From: Enoplosus armatus
Taxonomy: Eukaryota > Chordata > Actinopteri > Centrarchiformes > Enoplosidae
NCBI RefSeq assembly: GCF_043641665.1
Contig: NC_092192.1
Location: forward strand, 18,750,658-18,814,657
Direction of reading: 5' to 3'
Length of the DNA stretch: 64,000 bases
Program-made: the position numbers and the translations under genes
Part shown: positions 49,352 to 62,166 of the stretch, one piece after another
Layout of the letters: each line of letters starts with the position of its first letter
Position numbering within the stretch: the stretch's first letter is position 1
The notes under the pieces: generated by a model
What the model was told of the DNA's origin: nothing
What the model saw: the letters and a program-made list of their open reading frames with translations, nothing else
Databases searched by the model: none

Positions 49352-50138
49352 ATGTGGGAACAGGAGGAATTTGCGAAACACTGGAGGAATGAATTTCCCG
49401 ACGGGGAAGTACCCCAAATGGACTTGAACTCTGTAGAGGACATCGAGTCGGAGCTGGAGGCATCTAAAACCAACCTGAAGAGGCTTCAGAAGGCTCTGGC
49501 GGAGGAGAAATTCAAGGTGATCTACCTGCAGACCACCATGGCTCGACAGAAGAGGCACGACCCGGAAAGGTTTGAAGGCAAAGATGAAAACTTTAACGCC
49601 GACACATTTGTCTTTTCCAAGACGGGGAATATAAGGAAACCGCATCGGCGGGATGATGAGAGCGACGGGCAGAGGACCAAGGTGTCTGACACTGGAGGCG
49701 TGAAGCTCCACGCGGCAGGTAACATAGCGGGTATCGCGAGCTCCTTCGGCCGGGAACGGAGCAGGTTCAGCGGCAAGACAGGTAAGCCCGTCCCCATCCC
49801 CGTCCCGCCAAAGAAACCCACCTTTCACAGAGGGAACACGGCCACATCTGGCGTCTCTCAGCTGAATGATAACGAGGTGGCCAGCGACCGAGAATATGAA
49901 GATGCGGAGCTGAATGAAAATTTCGTTAGGAATAACTTGTTGGCACCAAAGACCGTCGGCAGGGACACCCGGCGGCCTTTCCGCCACAGCAGGGACTTTG
50001 ACTCCGGCGACGACGGCAGGCTGTCCCCATCCTTCCCGCAGATTCACCGCAGAGCCTCCCGCGGCTCCGGGTGCAGCACCCCTGACAGGAGGAGTGATGG
50101 TTACCTGAGCTCCGACCACGACGACTCCTCTTCTGCAG
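49352..50138 (+). CDS. abr: Bcr/Abr-family RhoGEF-RhoGAP gene, first coding exon (probably abr)
   Basis: The exon encodes 262 residues plus one base from ATG (MWEQEEFAKHW) to a GCAG|GTAACA donor. It aligns with the N-terminus of human BCR: EFAKHWRNEFPDGEVPQMDL versus the BCR FAEAWKAQFPDSEPPRMEL, then an ESELEASKTNLKRLQKAL coiled-coil (about residues 30-60) ending FKVIYLQTTMARQK, and later REYEDAELNENFVRNNLL (BCR GDYEDAELNPRFLKDNL). In BCR this coiled-coil drives tetramerisation. Downstream DH, PH, C2 and RhoGAP domains would be on exons beyond the window. The divergence from the highly conserved BCR start (MVDPVGF), the shorter exon, and neighbourhood with aspa and akap10 (human 17p genes like ABR) favour abr retaining an ancestral BCR-like exon; bcr or a fish duplicate remains possible. 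No YVNV Grb2 site is seen. The family is confident; the symbol is less so. Confidence 0.8.
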
Positions 50139-51394
50139 GTAACACGTTTAATGGCAAATGTGCTGTTAATGCTGGTAATAAAACGAGAAATAAGCATATA
50201 ACGTCACAATATCACTACTTCAAATAGAATAATGTGACATGGCATAACTAACACAACATAACTGTGCAATTAGTGACTGTAGCCTTCAGTCTTGATTCTA
50301 GACAGATAAAAACCCTGTTTGAGGATCTGGCTCTTCTGGAGCTAATTCATTTTAAATGTGGCAAGGGCCCTAGACATCTTGACTGTAGCATAGGGAAAGA
50401 CAAAAGGGAACTAAACCAGCTTAAATATGGCATGTTTTATTTGAGAAAATGTTTCAGCCAATCAAATGCAAGCATTGCATTATTTTTCGATGCCTCTGTG
50501 TGCCCACAGCCTCATTCGCTGCCCTGCAATACACAGTCTCTGACAATTGATCAACAATGTTATGTGATTTGTTTGTTTCTGGCTCTTGTTTCCTCCTGCC
50601 GTGACTAGCCAGCTTCTCCATTTGGAGCGGACATCATGGAACAAAAGAGAGCCTGCCTATGTTTGGCTGGGGACCAGATTTAAAGTAAACTGAATGCTGA
50701 AACCTGACTTAAAGGAACTAACGCCTTACTATTACCACAAAGCCTGCCGCAACATTTTTCTTCAGGTAGCAGCAAAACAGGAAAAATAAGCAACTGCAGT
50801 ACTGATAAAGAAGTTATTTCCTGTCTAAACCACTGCTCCAGCATCATATTGTTTTTTTGTTAACCATGTAGATTAGTCGGCCCAAAGTGTTGTGTACTTT
50901 TGGTAAAGTATGTTAACCAATAACTTGTATGTTGTTGCATTAGTGTAAACTTGTGTTTCCAGTAGTGTACATTAAGTAGTCTATCTAAGAGCCGGACCTG
51001 TGGGAACTGGGGTCTGATCTTTGGGAACGGATTTCTCAATTGTAGCTAGGGGCCAAAAATGTTCAGCGTTCAGTTAGATCAGCCCCAAAGGAGCTGCAGG
51101 GTAGTTGGGGGTGGCAGCTAAGGGAGCTGAAGCAGTGTTGACACAGACGCAGAGCAAATCCAGTGTTTTGACAGTTGATATCAGTATCATCTTCTTTTTT
51201 TTTTGTTTGTGAAAAAACAAACCAGACTTTGGCTGCTGTCATATATTTTAAAATGTGGAGGAGATTGCGTTCGTTGCCATGTAACTCATTATATTATAAT
51301 CAGATTCAAAGTCTTTCAGCCCGTTCTAACCCTCCTGATAAGATGTCAGGCAGGTGCTGCTTGACGTCATATCCCACGATGTAAACATAACACG

Positions 51395-51600
51395 TAAATA
51401 GTGAGCTGTAGGTACTGATAAGTTGGATTTTGTTATCTTCGGACAGAGCCTGACTAGCTGTTTTCCCCCTGTTCCAGTCTGTGTGCTAAGCTAAGCTAAC
51501 TGTCTCCTGGCTCCAGTAGTTACTGTACAGATACAGGAGTGGTATTAATCCTCTCATCTAACTCTGGTCTTTAAGGTCTCAGTTCAAAAGGAAAACTCAC
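51395..51600 (+). mobile_element. Common teleost dispersed repeat of unknown class
   Basis: TTGTTATCTTCGGACAGAGC, CTAAGCTAAGCTAACTGTCT, CCTGGCTCCAG and AGGAGTGGTATTAATCCTCT followed by CATCTAACTCT are phrases I recognise from a repeat abundant in percomorph fish, probably a non-autonomous DNA element. It is diverged and its exact ends are not clear. Confidence 0.5.
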
Positions 51601-54600
51601 ATCAGTACGGAACAAAAATCAAGGCACTCACCAATGATTTGTTAGTAGTCATAGTTTTAAGACAAAGGGTAGGTACCCTGGTACACACAAGAACTATTTA
51701 CATCACAGCTTTGGAGAAGAAGAGATCTTAAAGAGAAGAGAGTTAAAGTAATAATATGGAGGCTAGTCCAGGAAGCAGGATTCACACAAATGCTGTGGCA
51801 TTACTTTGGGACTTCCTCAATAAAATGTGGCAATACTGACTGAGATTGTCTGCATGTCATGAGTTAAGAGTCGATGACTAACTCGGACATGAGAATAGAT
51901 TTAAGGAAGGCTTTTTGAGCAGAAAAACTGTTTTTTGTGACACATCCTTCTACCCCAGTCTCTGCTACCATTAATATTTGAGGATTATGGGTGGCTCAGT
52001 ACTACTTGTTTGGCTCATGGTTTCATTCTTTGTGGTCTGTGGATGGCATTTAATGATTAGTATTTGAAGTGAGGATCCCAAAATCTAGAAATATTAGCAG
52101 GTAGCAGGATGAGACCTTCAGGTTCAGTGCTTCCTCTCCATAACAGCTAGACACCAGTTCAATGAATACTGACACTAAAGCTTTTTCTTTACACAAAATT
52201 GACAAAGGAAGGCACCCAGCCTCTGTTTGAAAGGGAGTCATGATTAGATGTCATATTTGAGGGCAGTCTTTTAAAGACGCACCTTTTGTTGAAATGGAGA
52301 CACAAGTGTGTGGGAAATGGCTCCAACAGAAAGTTGTTGGACATGACTCAATGTGAGAGCGTTTTATGTCTCAAGAGCTGGTGTCGTATCTAGCATACAA
52401 AATCAGATGAGCCAAGAGAAAGCAAACACCTGCACACATAGTTTATCTTCCATTGTAGTGGGTTAGGGGATGTATTTTCCCATAAACCAGTGGGTCAGTA
52501 AGGATAAGCACTTACTGCATGTCTCTTAATCTATTCCATCTCTGTTGTCCAACAGGATATTGATGTTGTGCTCAGACAACTGAGATATTTAGTGAGAAGG
52601 CTTGAAAAAACAATGGAGGGTGTGTAGAGCTGTGGGAAAAACTAGAAACATTTTTGGGGGGCCTCCTTGGCTGTGAGGTCAAGTTTTTTTAATTGAAGTA
52701 AGCAGCAGTTGTCCGGCTGCTTTTCAATTGGCATTATGGGATCCAGTCCTCTCTTACTCCCACGCACACCAGCAGTGGGCCCATGCCAGGGGTCTTGCTC
52801 ATACTGAAGCCTTTGTGTAACGTGCGTTTGCTGGGAAGAGGTCACCCATCAGGTCATGTGTGTCTGAAGCCATAGGTCTGGCCTCTCTGTGTGGGTCCTG
52901 ATTCACCTCTGATTCACGGCACAGTGTTGGTCTGAACCTGGAGTCATCCGCTGTTATTTCAAGACTGTTAACCTGAGCTTCATTGTCTTTTGATGATTTT
53001 GTTGAAAAAAAACTCACTGAGCGAGTCCGAAAATTGTGAATAGTTTTCACTGGTGTTTTGTTTTGCATTAGTTCAGTCCAGTCATGCCAGCATGCAGCAG
53101 ACAACTATTAGGAGTGATGGGCAGACTCCAGTTTTCAGCTATGCTAACTATTTAAAGCATTTTAATGGAGTGCAACTAAGAGAAAGAGTGAGGTAGAATG
53201 AGAGAGAAAGTGTAACACCTTGTTTATTTTTAGCTCACAGCAACTTTGATCTGCATCGAGAAATATGTTTTTATTTCTGCACAGCTCGCACTAAACTGGG
53301 ATGACTCACTGTTTAAATGGTGGTAAAGTTTCAGCTGGCAAACTAAACGCGCGTGATAGTTTACTTCAGTTTAGTTCATCTGGTCAATTCAGTAGGTCAC
53401 TCTGCCAACAGGATGGCCCAGCTGAGAGGACTGTTTCCTCTTCCTCTTACCTATAACACACTTCTCTCACTTATCATCTGGTGGCTCAGAAAACAACGGG
53501 GCGAGAAACAAACTCTTTTTGTGCACAAAGTTCAGCACAGTTCACTTGCATTCAAATGTTCAGCAGTTTTTGAAAAGTCTTTGAAATATGAAATCTTGTA
53601 TAACTGGAGTGAGCGAGGCCTGATAAGAGTCGTCATTTCCAAAGCCTTGCGGGCAACATATGAAGATGAGTCATCGCGTAAATAGTAACGCTAATAAGAG
53701 ATATTCTGTGGTAACAAGTATTTTGGTTCTGGACTGCGGTCGTATCATTTTGGAATTAAAGTCTTTGGAGTGAAGTCCCTGTCAAAACATACAATTAGGG
53801 AACAACATGTTTAATGTTAGCACAGCAGTGTACAGACCGTGTTTGAATAGTCCCAGTAGACCCAAAGTGTAAAAGCACAGATTGTTGTCAGTGTTGTTTA
53901 CAAGGTGAAATAATGATCAAATCCACTCCGCTCCAATCACCACTTTCTGTTCAAAGGAAGTATTTCATAAGAAATAATTTTCCCCCAAAATGTGACCGGT
54001 TTCTACTGTAGTGCTTTTTGGCATAATGAACTGCTGCTGTGATGTCATGAATAAAACTGTATCACCAGGCAGGCTTGGCAACACATGTTGTGTCATCCTG
54101 CTAATAGGTTAAATTTTCATGTCTGTGTGTGTTGAAAGCAAAATAAAAAAAAAAGAACATGCTGATTATTTTAATAAGGCTGTTACTATGTTGGCGTTGA
54201 TAACTAGAACAAACCTGTTCTTGTCACTCAACTGGAGGGCGATTGCTGAATATGACACACATATTTCTCTTTTCCCCTGGGTTGGCTCTTTCTTCCCTCA
54301 GATAAGCAGGGCTTGTCCAGGCCCGTCCTGAATAGCATGCGCAGCAGGGAACTATGAGCCTGTCATATTGTTTCCATTTTAACACTCTATGGTGTTAATG
54401 GCAGCTCAGACTGTTTGATTTTGTTTGTGCGCATCTCATAAACCTGTGAATTAAAGTGTTCGGCCTCTGAGGCCTCAGTGTGTACCCTTTCTTCTAAGAA
54501 TGTAGGCAAAACAATCCCCACAAATCAGGGTAAATCTCTCCCAAAACTGCGGCTCATCTGAGTTATTTCTGAGGCAACACTGCTGTAGAACTCCTGTGGT

Positions 54601-57600
54601 GGTGTGTGGACTCTTTATGGTAGCACATAAACATAAAGGTATAGTTCTCAGAGGATACTACTGTAGTTCTGAAACGTATGAATTGATTATTCGAAATGTT
54701 AGGATTTGCTTTTTTTTCAGTTTTATATAATTGAAAATCGTAAATCTTTGGGTTAAGGACTGTTGATCAGACAGAAAAAAGTCACCTTGGGCTCTGGGAA
54801 ATCCTGATTTTTCATTTTAAAGACTAAATGATGAAGTGATTGACTAATCTGCCCTTAAACTTACAGTATACATCTGTTGAAAACAGGCAGAGCTATGTGG
54901 CCACATCATGGTTTAAACACTTTCAAAAGAAGAAAGCTGGCTTTGATAATCGCTTTACTGTTTCAATCACTTTTCAAGCAAAATGCCAAACATTCATTGA
55001 TAATGAAAACAATAATTGGCTGCAGCCCTTGCATTGTTTTGTGTGTGAGATTGTGATAGATCACACATTCTGCTGCAGTTTTACTTTGATTTATTGCCCC
55101 TTTGGAAAGCTTTATTTTAACACTGTGAAGATTCCTTTAATGTTCAAGATTATCTTTGAATATTTTATGGCCACCATTCCTGTATAACATCTACCCCTGT
55201 GACCTCCTGTGGAGCCATATTGGGAGCAATGGGACAATTTTTCACATTCTGCAAATCTAAAATCTCCTCAAAGTGAAGGCCGTCAAAGAATCCATGGCTT
55301 TAAAGCTGTAAAACTAAAATACTATTTATGGTCTGACTTGTCCCTGTGTTACCTTGGTGATGAATGCGTCGTCTTGGTTGTGCAGGCAGCCAGGCAGACA
55401 GGATGTATCTGTGATAGAGGAGGAGGTGTGGGGTTTTGTAGCATCATCGCTTGTTTAGAAGGTGGATGCAGGAGTTGAATATGTGTCTGTGTGTCTAGAC
55501 CTTAGTTATATATCTGAGGTGTGAAATGCAAGGGCAGGACTTGCAGTGCAAATAAGAGATCTCTTATCCACACATACATCTAGCATAGTATGTACACAGG
55601 CACATATACACATGTTACATATATACTTGTATATACTTTGTCCTCTGTTTTCTCTAAATCACTTGTGACTGTTCTATTCATCATAGCAATCTGCAGTTAT
55701 AAACGTAACCAGACCATGTGAGTGTAACAGAAGTGTGGTTAGCTCTAAAGGGGCGTTTTTCATCATAGCAGGATTTCCCTCACTGCAATCCCAGGTTCAA
55801 ATAATACTCAGTGTAGTTACTGTCACCCCACATACAACCCTGTGATGTGACCCAATCTTCTGTGGTCTGCTGACGTCAGCAGCCAACTGCTGAAACTGTG
55901 AGCAATGAAAGAGGCGGGGGTGCCAGACAAGATGCATGACAGCAATTATGACATTATATGGATTCATTAGATAATGTGACCAATTAAAAAGTGACACATA
56001 GTGAGCATTTGGTTTCATCTCTTTATTTCTGACAGTGTCACTTTTGTGGTTGCACCTACTGAGGCAGAAGATATTTTTTCCACAAAGTTGGTGGCTTCAT
56101 TACAGGACAGCTCCTGTCAACAAATATGAACTCAATGCCATGAAAGTAGAGTGTTGTTAACGGTACCTGATTCCCCACCAGCTTACTGTTTCAGAGACAT
56201 TTGCACACTGCCCTGTGAACGTGTGTGCGTCCATTCCTAGAATAAACAAAGGCGTGGACCTCCCAGGGGTTTGTGATTAGGCCCATAGCTATCCTGGAGA
56301 GGTTTTCACATTAAGAGGAGCAGGGAGAGGCTACAGGCTAGGAGAGGTGACGGTTATCTAGAAACAAAGCTGCGCCCTCCACCCACCAACAAAAGCCCCT
56401 GCTACTGTTCCCCTCTCCCCTGAGACGGGGCTGAGCTGGATTACCCCTCACTCACCTTTTCTTGCCCGAGTCAACGCATTTATCAACAAAGATTAGACAA
56501 ACAAACTGAACCAGCCATCTCACTCACTGCGTTTCAGATTATGGCTCGGGGCGAGGATTTTACACAGACAGGAAACGCAAATGTTCTCAGTTCAAATCAA
56601 ATTGAGATGAGCAGCTGCATTGTAAAGAGGCGGCTAAGAGTGGTGGTTTTCCTGTCAGTTAACTGATTCATATAGCTCTGCTGCAGCACTGATAAATGAA
56701 CCAACCACACGTGTGTCCTAGATGAAAGTGACGTCAATAAATAGATCTCACTGGTGATGTGCTTCTGTTGAGGAGAAGCACACTGGCTACCAGGCTAATA
56801 TGGAAAGTGGGCTAAACACAAATTACATTTAGCTAAAATAACTAACTCCACTGTAACTCCACTATATGACACTACTCTCCCCTGGCCTCCTTACTGAGAG
56901 TAGAGGAAGAGACTCATTTCATCCTGTTTTCTCTGAAAGGTTTCCAGTTTCTGTTTTCCCCTCAGTTCTCAGTCCATAAGGGCACTGTGACTCTGACCAG
57001 AGCACTAAATATTATGGTTGCTCAGAAAGTGGCTAATATAAGATTTGTTGGTATTTCAAAGCCCCCACTCGTTGTAAGTCTCTCTGGAAAGTAGTCTGAG
57101 CTACATGTTTATGACGAAAACTGTAAATGTCATTTGTTCTTGTGCTGTGAGAAGTGAGCTCAGTTCAAAGCACGTTCAATACATTTATGCTTTTCTGTTT
57201 GTCGTGGGAATTTCAGGAAAACAGAAGACTGGCAGCAAGGGAGTAGTTCTTGTGGTTTTATTCGGACGGCCCTGACAGCAACTCAGTTGCTCCTGCCCGG
57301 CTGACCGTACTGCATCTCAGAGTGGTCTGCTTTTATACGGCATGTACAGCAAGGAATGTGAACACTTGTAAGACATATGTCACTCTCTTTGACAATCATC
57401 ACCTTGTAGGAAACAAAGCCACAATAAAAGGTAATTACAGACATCTGATAACACACAGCTGAGAATACGTAAAGAAGGCTATAGTCCTTTTGCTAGGGTC
57501 AAAGGGTACTACAACAAATCCCTGTGACCATAAATGAACTCTTCAGGGTGGGACACTGTTGTCAATTAATGACATAATCTAGATGCAGCTTGCTACACAC

Positions 57601-59839
57601 ACAAATAGCTCAACTTTTTTTATTTTCGACATCTAGCAAAAGGTCCTCTGAAATTAGAGAAAACACCAGGCCACTTCTGATTGGCTGACTGCTATGGCTG
57701 CCATGGAGACCCCAGGCCCACTGCATTCTTCTCTCACACACTGTCAGTGGGTGTGCATGGCCACATATATCAGTTCACTACTCCTACCTAATGGTTTTGC
57801 AGCTACTCCCACGTAGGCTGGAGGGGGTGTCTATATGCAACTATTTAATTATGCCCCCCCCAAAACTGTTGAGGTTGATGGTTTCAGTTCTTATTCCTGC
57901 ATGTAGTGTGTGTTCAATATTAAATTATTATGAAGTCAATAATTACATATAAGTAAATAATGCATGTGATCAGTAACAGTACTCAAGTGAACTTGTCATA
58001 GCTTGTTTTTGTACACTAGAAAGAGGAGGAAATCGAAATGGTTATCAGATGTTATTGAGAAACGTTGTGCACTAGGCTAGTTTCCTGCCTTGTACACAAT
58101 TAAGGTTTTTGTTGTTTTCTATCAGTTGTATGTAGCATTGTAGGTCGGTCTCTTGTTTCAGAAGGAAGCTGAATAAAATAGTTGGCCAGTGGGATATTTC
58201 AGTTCCTTGTTTAGCTGTTTCATATGATTTCATGGGTATAAGGTTGATGATGTTGACATTTGATAACCACAAGTTCCTAATACTTAGAAGACTTAGTGAG
58301 GGAAAACCACAGATTGGTTTGATGCTTAGTTGTCAATGTGCTCTTAACTAGTTTTAAGTCCAGATGAAGTAAAAAAAAAAACAATCTCAAACTATGTAGG
58401 ATGATAGTGTACTACGATGTCCAGTAAATAAGTTGTGATGGAAGTCCTGGTCTTGTTCTGTCCCTGAATGTCGGCCTCGTCTTCTCCCTGCTGGTGTGTG
58501 AAGTTCTCATGGTGACGGTGTCAGATGGCAGCCATGTTCCGACCGGAGGACAAAGTGTCGTGGACCATCACCTCTGTTAAGAGGACTTGGCTCAGACTTT
58601 TAGCTTTCATAGCTGTCACAGCAGGACATGTTCTCATGAACAGACTTTTATTTTTGCCCCGAACACAAGGTTATTCTTTCTCAGCGCTACAGGACATCAT
58701 TTGTCGCCAGCTTTAGTCACTCCTTCCCTTCTGTGTCCTTCTCAAGAAAGCTATTTTTAATGAAACACTGGCTGCCACTGAAGTATAGCGGCTTTAAAAC
58801 ACCTGTACTAAGAACATGAAGGCATTCTGCTGCTCTGGTTGTTATCTTGTGGACATCCTTTCCTACACATCACTTTCACTTCCGCTTATTGCAAGGTGGA
58901 AATAGAAACAGATGGACAATTAAACGGATGAATTCAAAGTTTTGTAGAATGGAAACCACTTGGTACTTGCTAACTATGCCACAACATAATATTATAACAG
59001 CTTGTTATGTACTACGACAGTCGGGATGGGAAAGCTTGCTTACTGGTTATCTGACTAAGTCAAGAGGAAGGAAAGAAGTGTTTGAGTTTCAGGTCACAGG
59101 AGCTCCCTATGTGAGTATTGAGTGTCATTATGTGTGTGATCCCATGTGCAAACACTAACTACAATGAGCCTGCAGGTCTAGGGTTAACACTCCAGTAGAA
59201 AGTTGTCTTCCTTTCATTGCTGTTTGCAGTGTTGAGGGACACCCTGGAGGACCAGACACTGTTTGTTTTTTGGTTTGTTAATGCATCATAATTACGGTTT
59301 GCTCTCTAATTCTCTAAACTCAGCCCTCATTTCATTGTATACATTGGATTTGTATGTGGTTTGCTCAGCATAAAGAGGGTTTCATGGATCATCGTTGATT
59401 CTGATGGCTTCTACTTTTTCAAGATATATGTTGTGTGTGTCACAGCCTCTACACATTCATAGTAGTCACCTGTTGGTTTGTTCTGCAGCTCAATTGGGGT
59501 GAGGTGGATGGTAATGCATACCCTCTCTGTAAGGGACAGGAACCAGGCCATGGAATGTTCATAAGACGCTTTATGTTTATGCTGTAATCCATAATGTCAA
59601 GGTTTATTTTGGCATTGAAGAAAGTTGCTTGTTTTTATCTTCGAGCAGAACTGTAAAGATGGTAGCAATGTGTGACAAATGACAGTGCCGCAGGTGGTTT
59701 TAAACATGTTATAGTGAATCCATACATTTATTAACAAGCTGAAAACAGGCCGATCTGGATGAATGGACTGATCTGCTGCTTATGCCTCGATACTGCAGCT
59801 TTCACTCTCTGCTTTGCAGTGAGTGTGCCTCTCATGTGT

Positions 59840-59894
<55 letters not shown>

Positions 59895-59895
59895 C
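59840..59895. repeat. (GT)n microsatellite
   Basis: About 26 GT units with one TATA interruption, within the presumed abr intron 1. Confidence 0.9.
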
Positions 59896-60340
59896 GCTGT
59901 AGTCTGATACAGTTAACCTGACTCGGGAGGTGTGCCAACTGGCCAGCCAATCCCTCTGCAGCTTCAGCATCGAGCTCACTCACCTGTGCCACATTTCATC
60001 AGCCACATCAGCTGTGTTTATGGAGCCTATAATCTAATAATCTAATAATCAGAATAGGCACACAATGAATTTCCTTTTTGACTTTGAGCCTTTGAGCATT
60101 AATTTGAGGAACTACAAGGAGTTCATGAAAAAAATGTTGAGACTGCTGCTGTTTTTTGTTTTTCACCCCTTCACCACTGTACTCACGTCATTGTCACATA
60201 CTACATACTATCAAAAGTTACCCCAAAGGTAAACAGCTGAATGGTCCATCATGCAACACTTTTGTGACATCATGCTAGCGAGAGCTTACCCTAACTGTAG
60301 GGGATCCAATGGGATTGTGAGATGTTGGGGAGATGGACAC

Positions 60341-60356
60341 AGCACCCTCTTGTGGA
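60341..60356 (-). promoter_or_regulatory. CTCF-like motif, minus orientation
   Basis: The minus strand reads TCCACAAGAGGGTGCT, a close match to the CTCF core. Together with the plus-oriented motif at 45893 it brackets the Bcr/Abr first exon. Motif evidence only. Confidence 0.35.
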
Positions 60357-61253
60357 CATCTGCAACAATGACAGTGGTTATGTTGTGGTGTGTTTGTTTT
60401 TAATCTGTAGTGTTTCAGTGTTTGTTTTCTGTTTGTGGTTAGCAGAGCAACAGCAGCAGCTTCATTGCTCCATGTGTGTCTACACAGGATGCCTTCAGGC
60501 ACAGTATTGAGTTGTAGGTCACCCGTGTTTTGCAGAGGTCAGAGCCTAATGCACAACCACTGTAGTTACGTGCATACTAGGAACTAAAAGTCATGATATC
60601 TCAGCCTCTGGTGCTTTGACTTGGACCATCCTTTTTTTTTTATTTGTCTCTTGTGAGTTTAATAACTCTTAATAGGTTCAACACTAAATCGTAGTGTTTT
60701 TTATTTTACTGTTATGAGTGTCAGTTCAGAATATTACAGTTTTTTCTAGACCTCCACCATTAATGGGCTGTCCACAGAACTACAACAGACTAATGGTATT
60801 GGAAATACAGCTTGTTTGTCCGACACAAATATGTTTTTGCCTTAGTAGCAAGACGCTGAGTCAAGCTCAGTCTACTTCTCAAGCAGACACATTCAAAGTA
60901 AATTGTCTTTCAATCATTAATCACAGAGTTTTGAGAGGTTGGTAAACTTCACTAAAAATCAGCCATCATGATCCATCCATTCTCTGGTTCTGCCTTACTG
61001 GAAAGTTTGTTGGAATGATAGCTCAGTCAGGCAAAATATTATTTTCCTGTAATAATGGATGGATCTCAAATTCTTACTTATAATCCCTCCCCATCAATTC
61101 CTCGTCTAGCTTTATAACATTTCTGTCCACTACACACACTGAGGATCTTCGCTCGAGCCCCTGAACTTGTGTTGACAGAAACTGAACACTAGAGTGCAGT
61201 AGTTCTTTATTTGGACATCAGTACCTTCGCTGTAGTCCCTGTCCACCTTATTA

Positions 61254-61254
<1 letters not shown>

Positions 61255-61302
<48 letters not shown>

Positions 61303-61313
61303 GTGTGTGTGTG
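61255..61313. repeat. (GT)n microsatellite
   Basis: About 18 perfect GT units followed by TATGTATG and more GT units. Confidence 0.95.
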
Positions 61314-61413
61314 ACCTGATGGTGGCATTACTATTTATAGGCAGGCACTTGAAGAAATCAGTCAGATCAGAAATCAGTGTCGAGTGGATAGACACGCGGT
61401 GTGTTTGTGTTCA

Positions 61414-61466
61414 TTTACACACACTAAGTGTGTAAGTTAGTTAGTGTGTGTAAAAACACTAACTAA
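61414..61466. repeat. Two overlapping inverted repeats
   Basis: TTTACACACACTA (61414-61426) pairs perfectly with TAGTGTGTGTAAA (61442-61454); TTAGTTAGTGT (61437-61447) pairs perfectly with ACACTAACTAA (61456-61466). The two stems share bases, so only one can form at a time. Confidence 0.9.
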
Positions 61467-61807
61467 TGCAGCTGTTCATAGACAGACACTGTTTTCTTAT
61501 GGAGGAGTCTTATCTCCTCTGGGTTGGTTTCAAAATGCAGACAAGCTCCCCGCTCAAGTGTGTCTGTAAAAAAGAGGATGAATGAAGCTTGTCTGTGCAA
61601 GAAACAAACACTAATTACGAGCAAACAGCATAAATAACACTAGACATTTTACGGTGTGTGTTCACATTTGAGTGTGTGTGTGTGTGTGTGTGTGGAGGGG
61701 CAGTTCTCCTTATCTGGTCTCTGTCCAATCACAGCATGATTCAGATGATTTCCACATTGACCTCAATAAATCAAAGTGAATTCAGCTGGCATGGAATGCA
61801 TACTCTC

Positions 61808-61856
61808 TCTCGCTCTCTCTCTCTCTCATTCACACACGCACGCATGCACGCACGCA

Positions 61857-61895
<39 letters not shown>
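61808..61895. repeat. Compound (CT)n-(GCAC)n-(CA)n repeat
   Basis: A CT-rich tract is followed by GCACGCAC units and about 16 CA units. Most of the second half alternates purine and pyrimidine. Confidence 0.9.
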
Positions 61896-61897
<2 letters not shown>

Positions 61898-62137
61898 TCC
61901 TCGATCTCTTTGTCCCTTCCTCTGTCCTTCTCCTTGTCACAAACAGGCACATGATTGTGTTTAAGGAAGCTCTATCTTATCACAAATCAGGTTTAATATA
62001 GAAACAGCAGACACACAGATATGTCACAGTGGTCGGCCAGACAGGGTCGTTCCACATAATTGGATGGAGAAGGAGTTGGGGGGGGGGGCAAATGAGGTGA
62101 GAGGAGATCTCGCCTGCCAGAGCACATGCTGTGTTAC

Positions 62138-62166
62138 TCACACACACACACACACACACACACACA
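62138..62166. repeat. (CA)n microsatellite
   Basis: About 14 CA units in the presumed abr intron. Confidence 0.9.

Noticed and set aside
49166..50197. 343-codon minus-strand frame
   Set aside because: Antisense shadow of the Bcr/Abr first exon; the plus strand shows clear homology and a donor site.
54301..54358. Possible second exon of the Bcr/Abr gene after a strong acceptor (TTCTTCCCTCAG)
   Set aside because: Joined in phase it reads DKQGLSRPVLNSMRSREL then stop, has no resemblance to BCR or ABR and no evident donor. A cryptic site is more likely than an exon.
58525..58716. Short plus-strand frame starting MAAMFRPEDK
   Set aside because: Plausible-looking start but no recognised family, and no supporting splice structure or neighbours.
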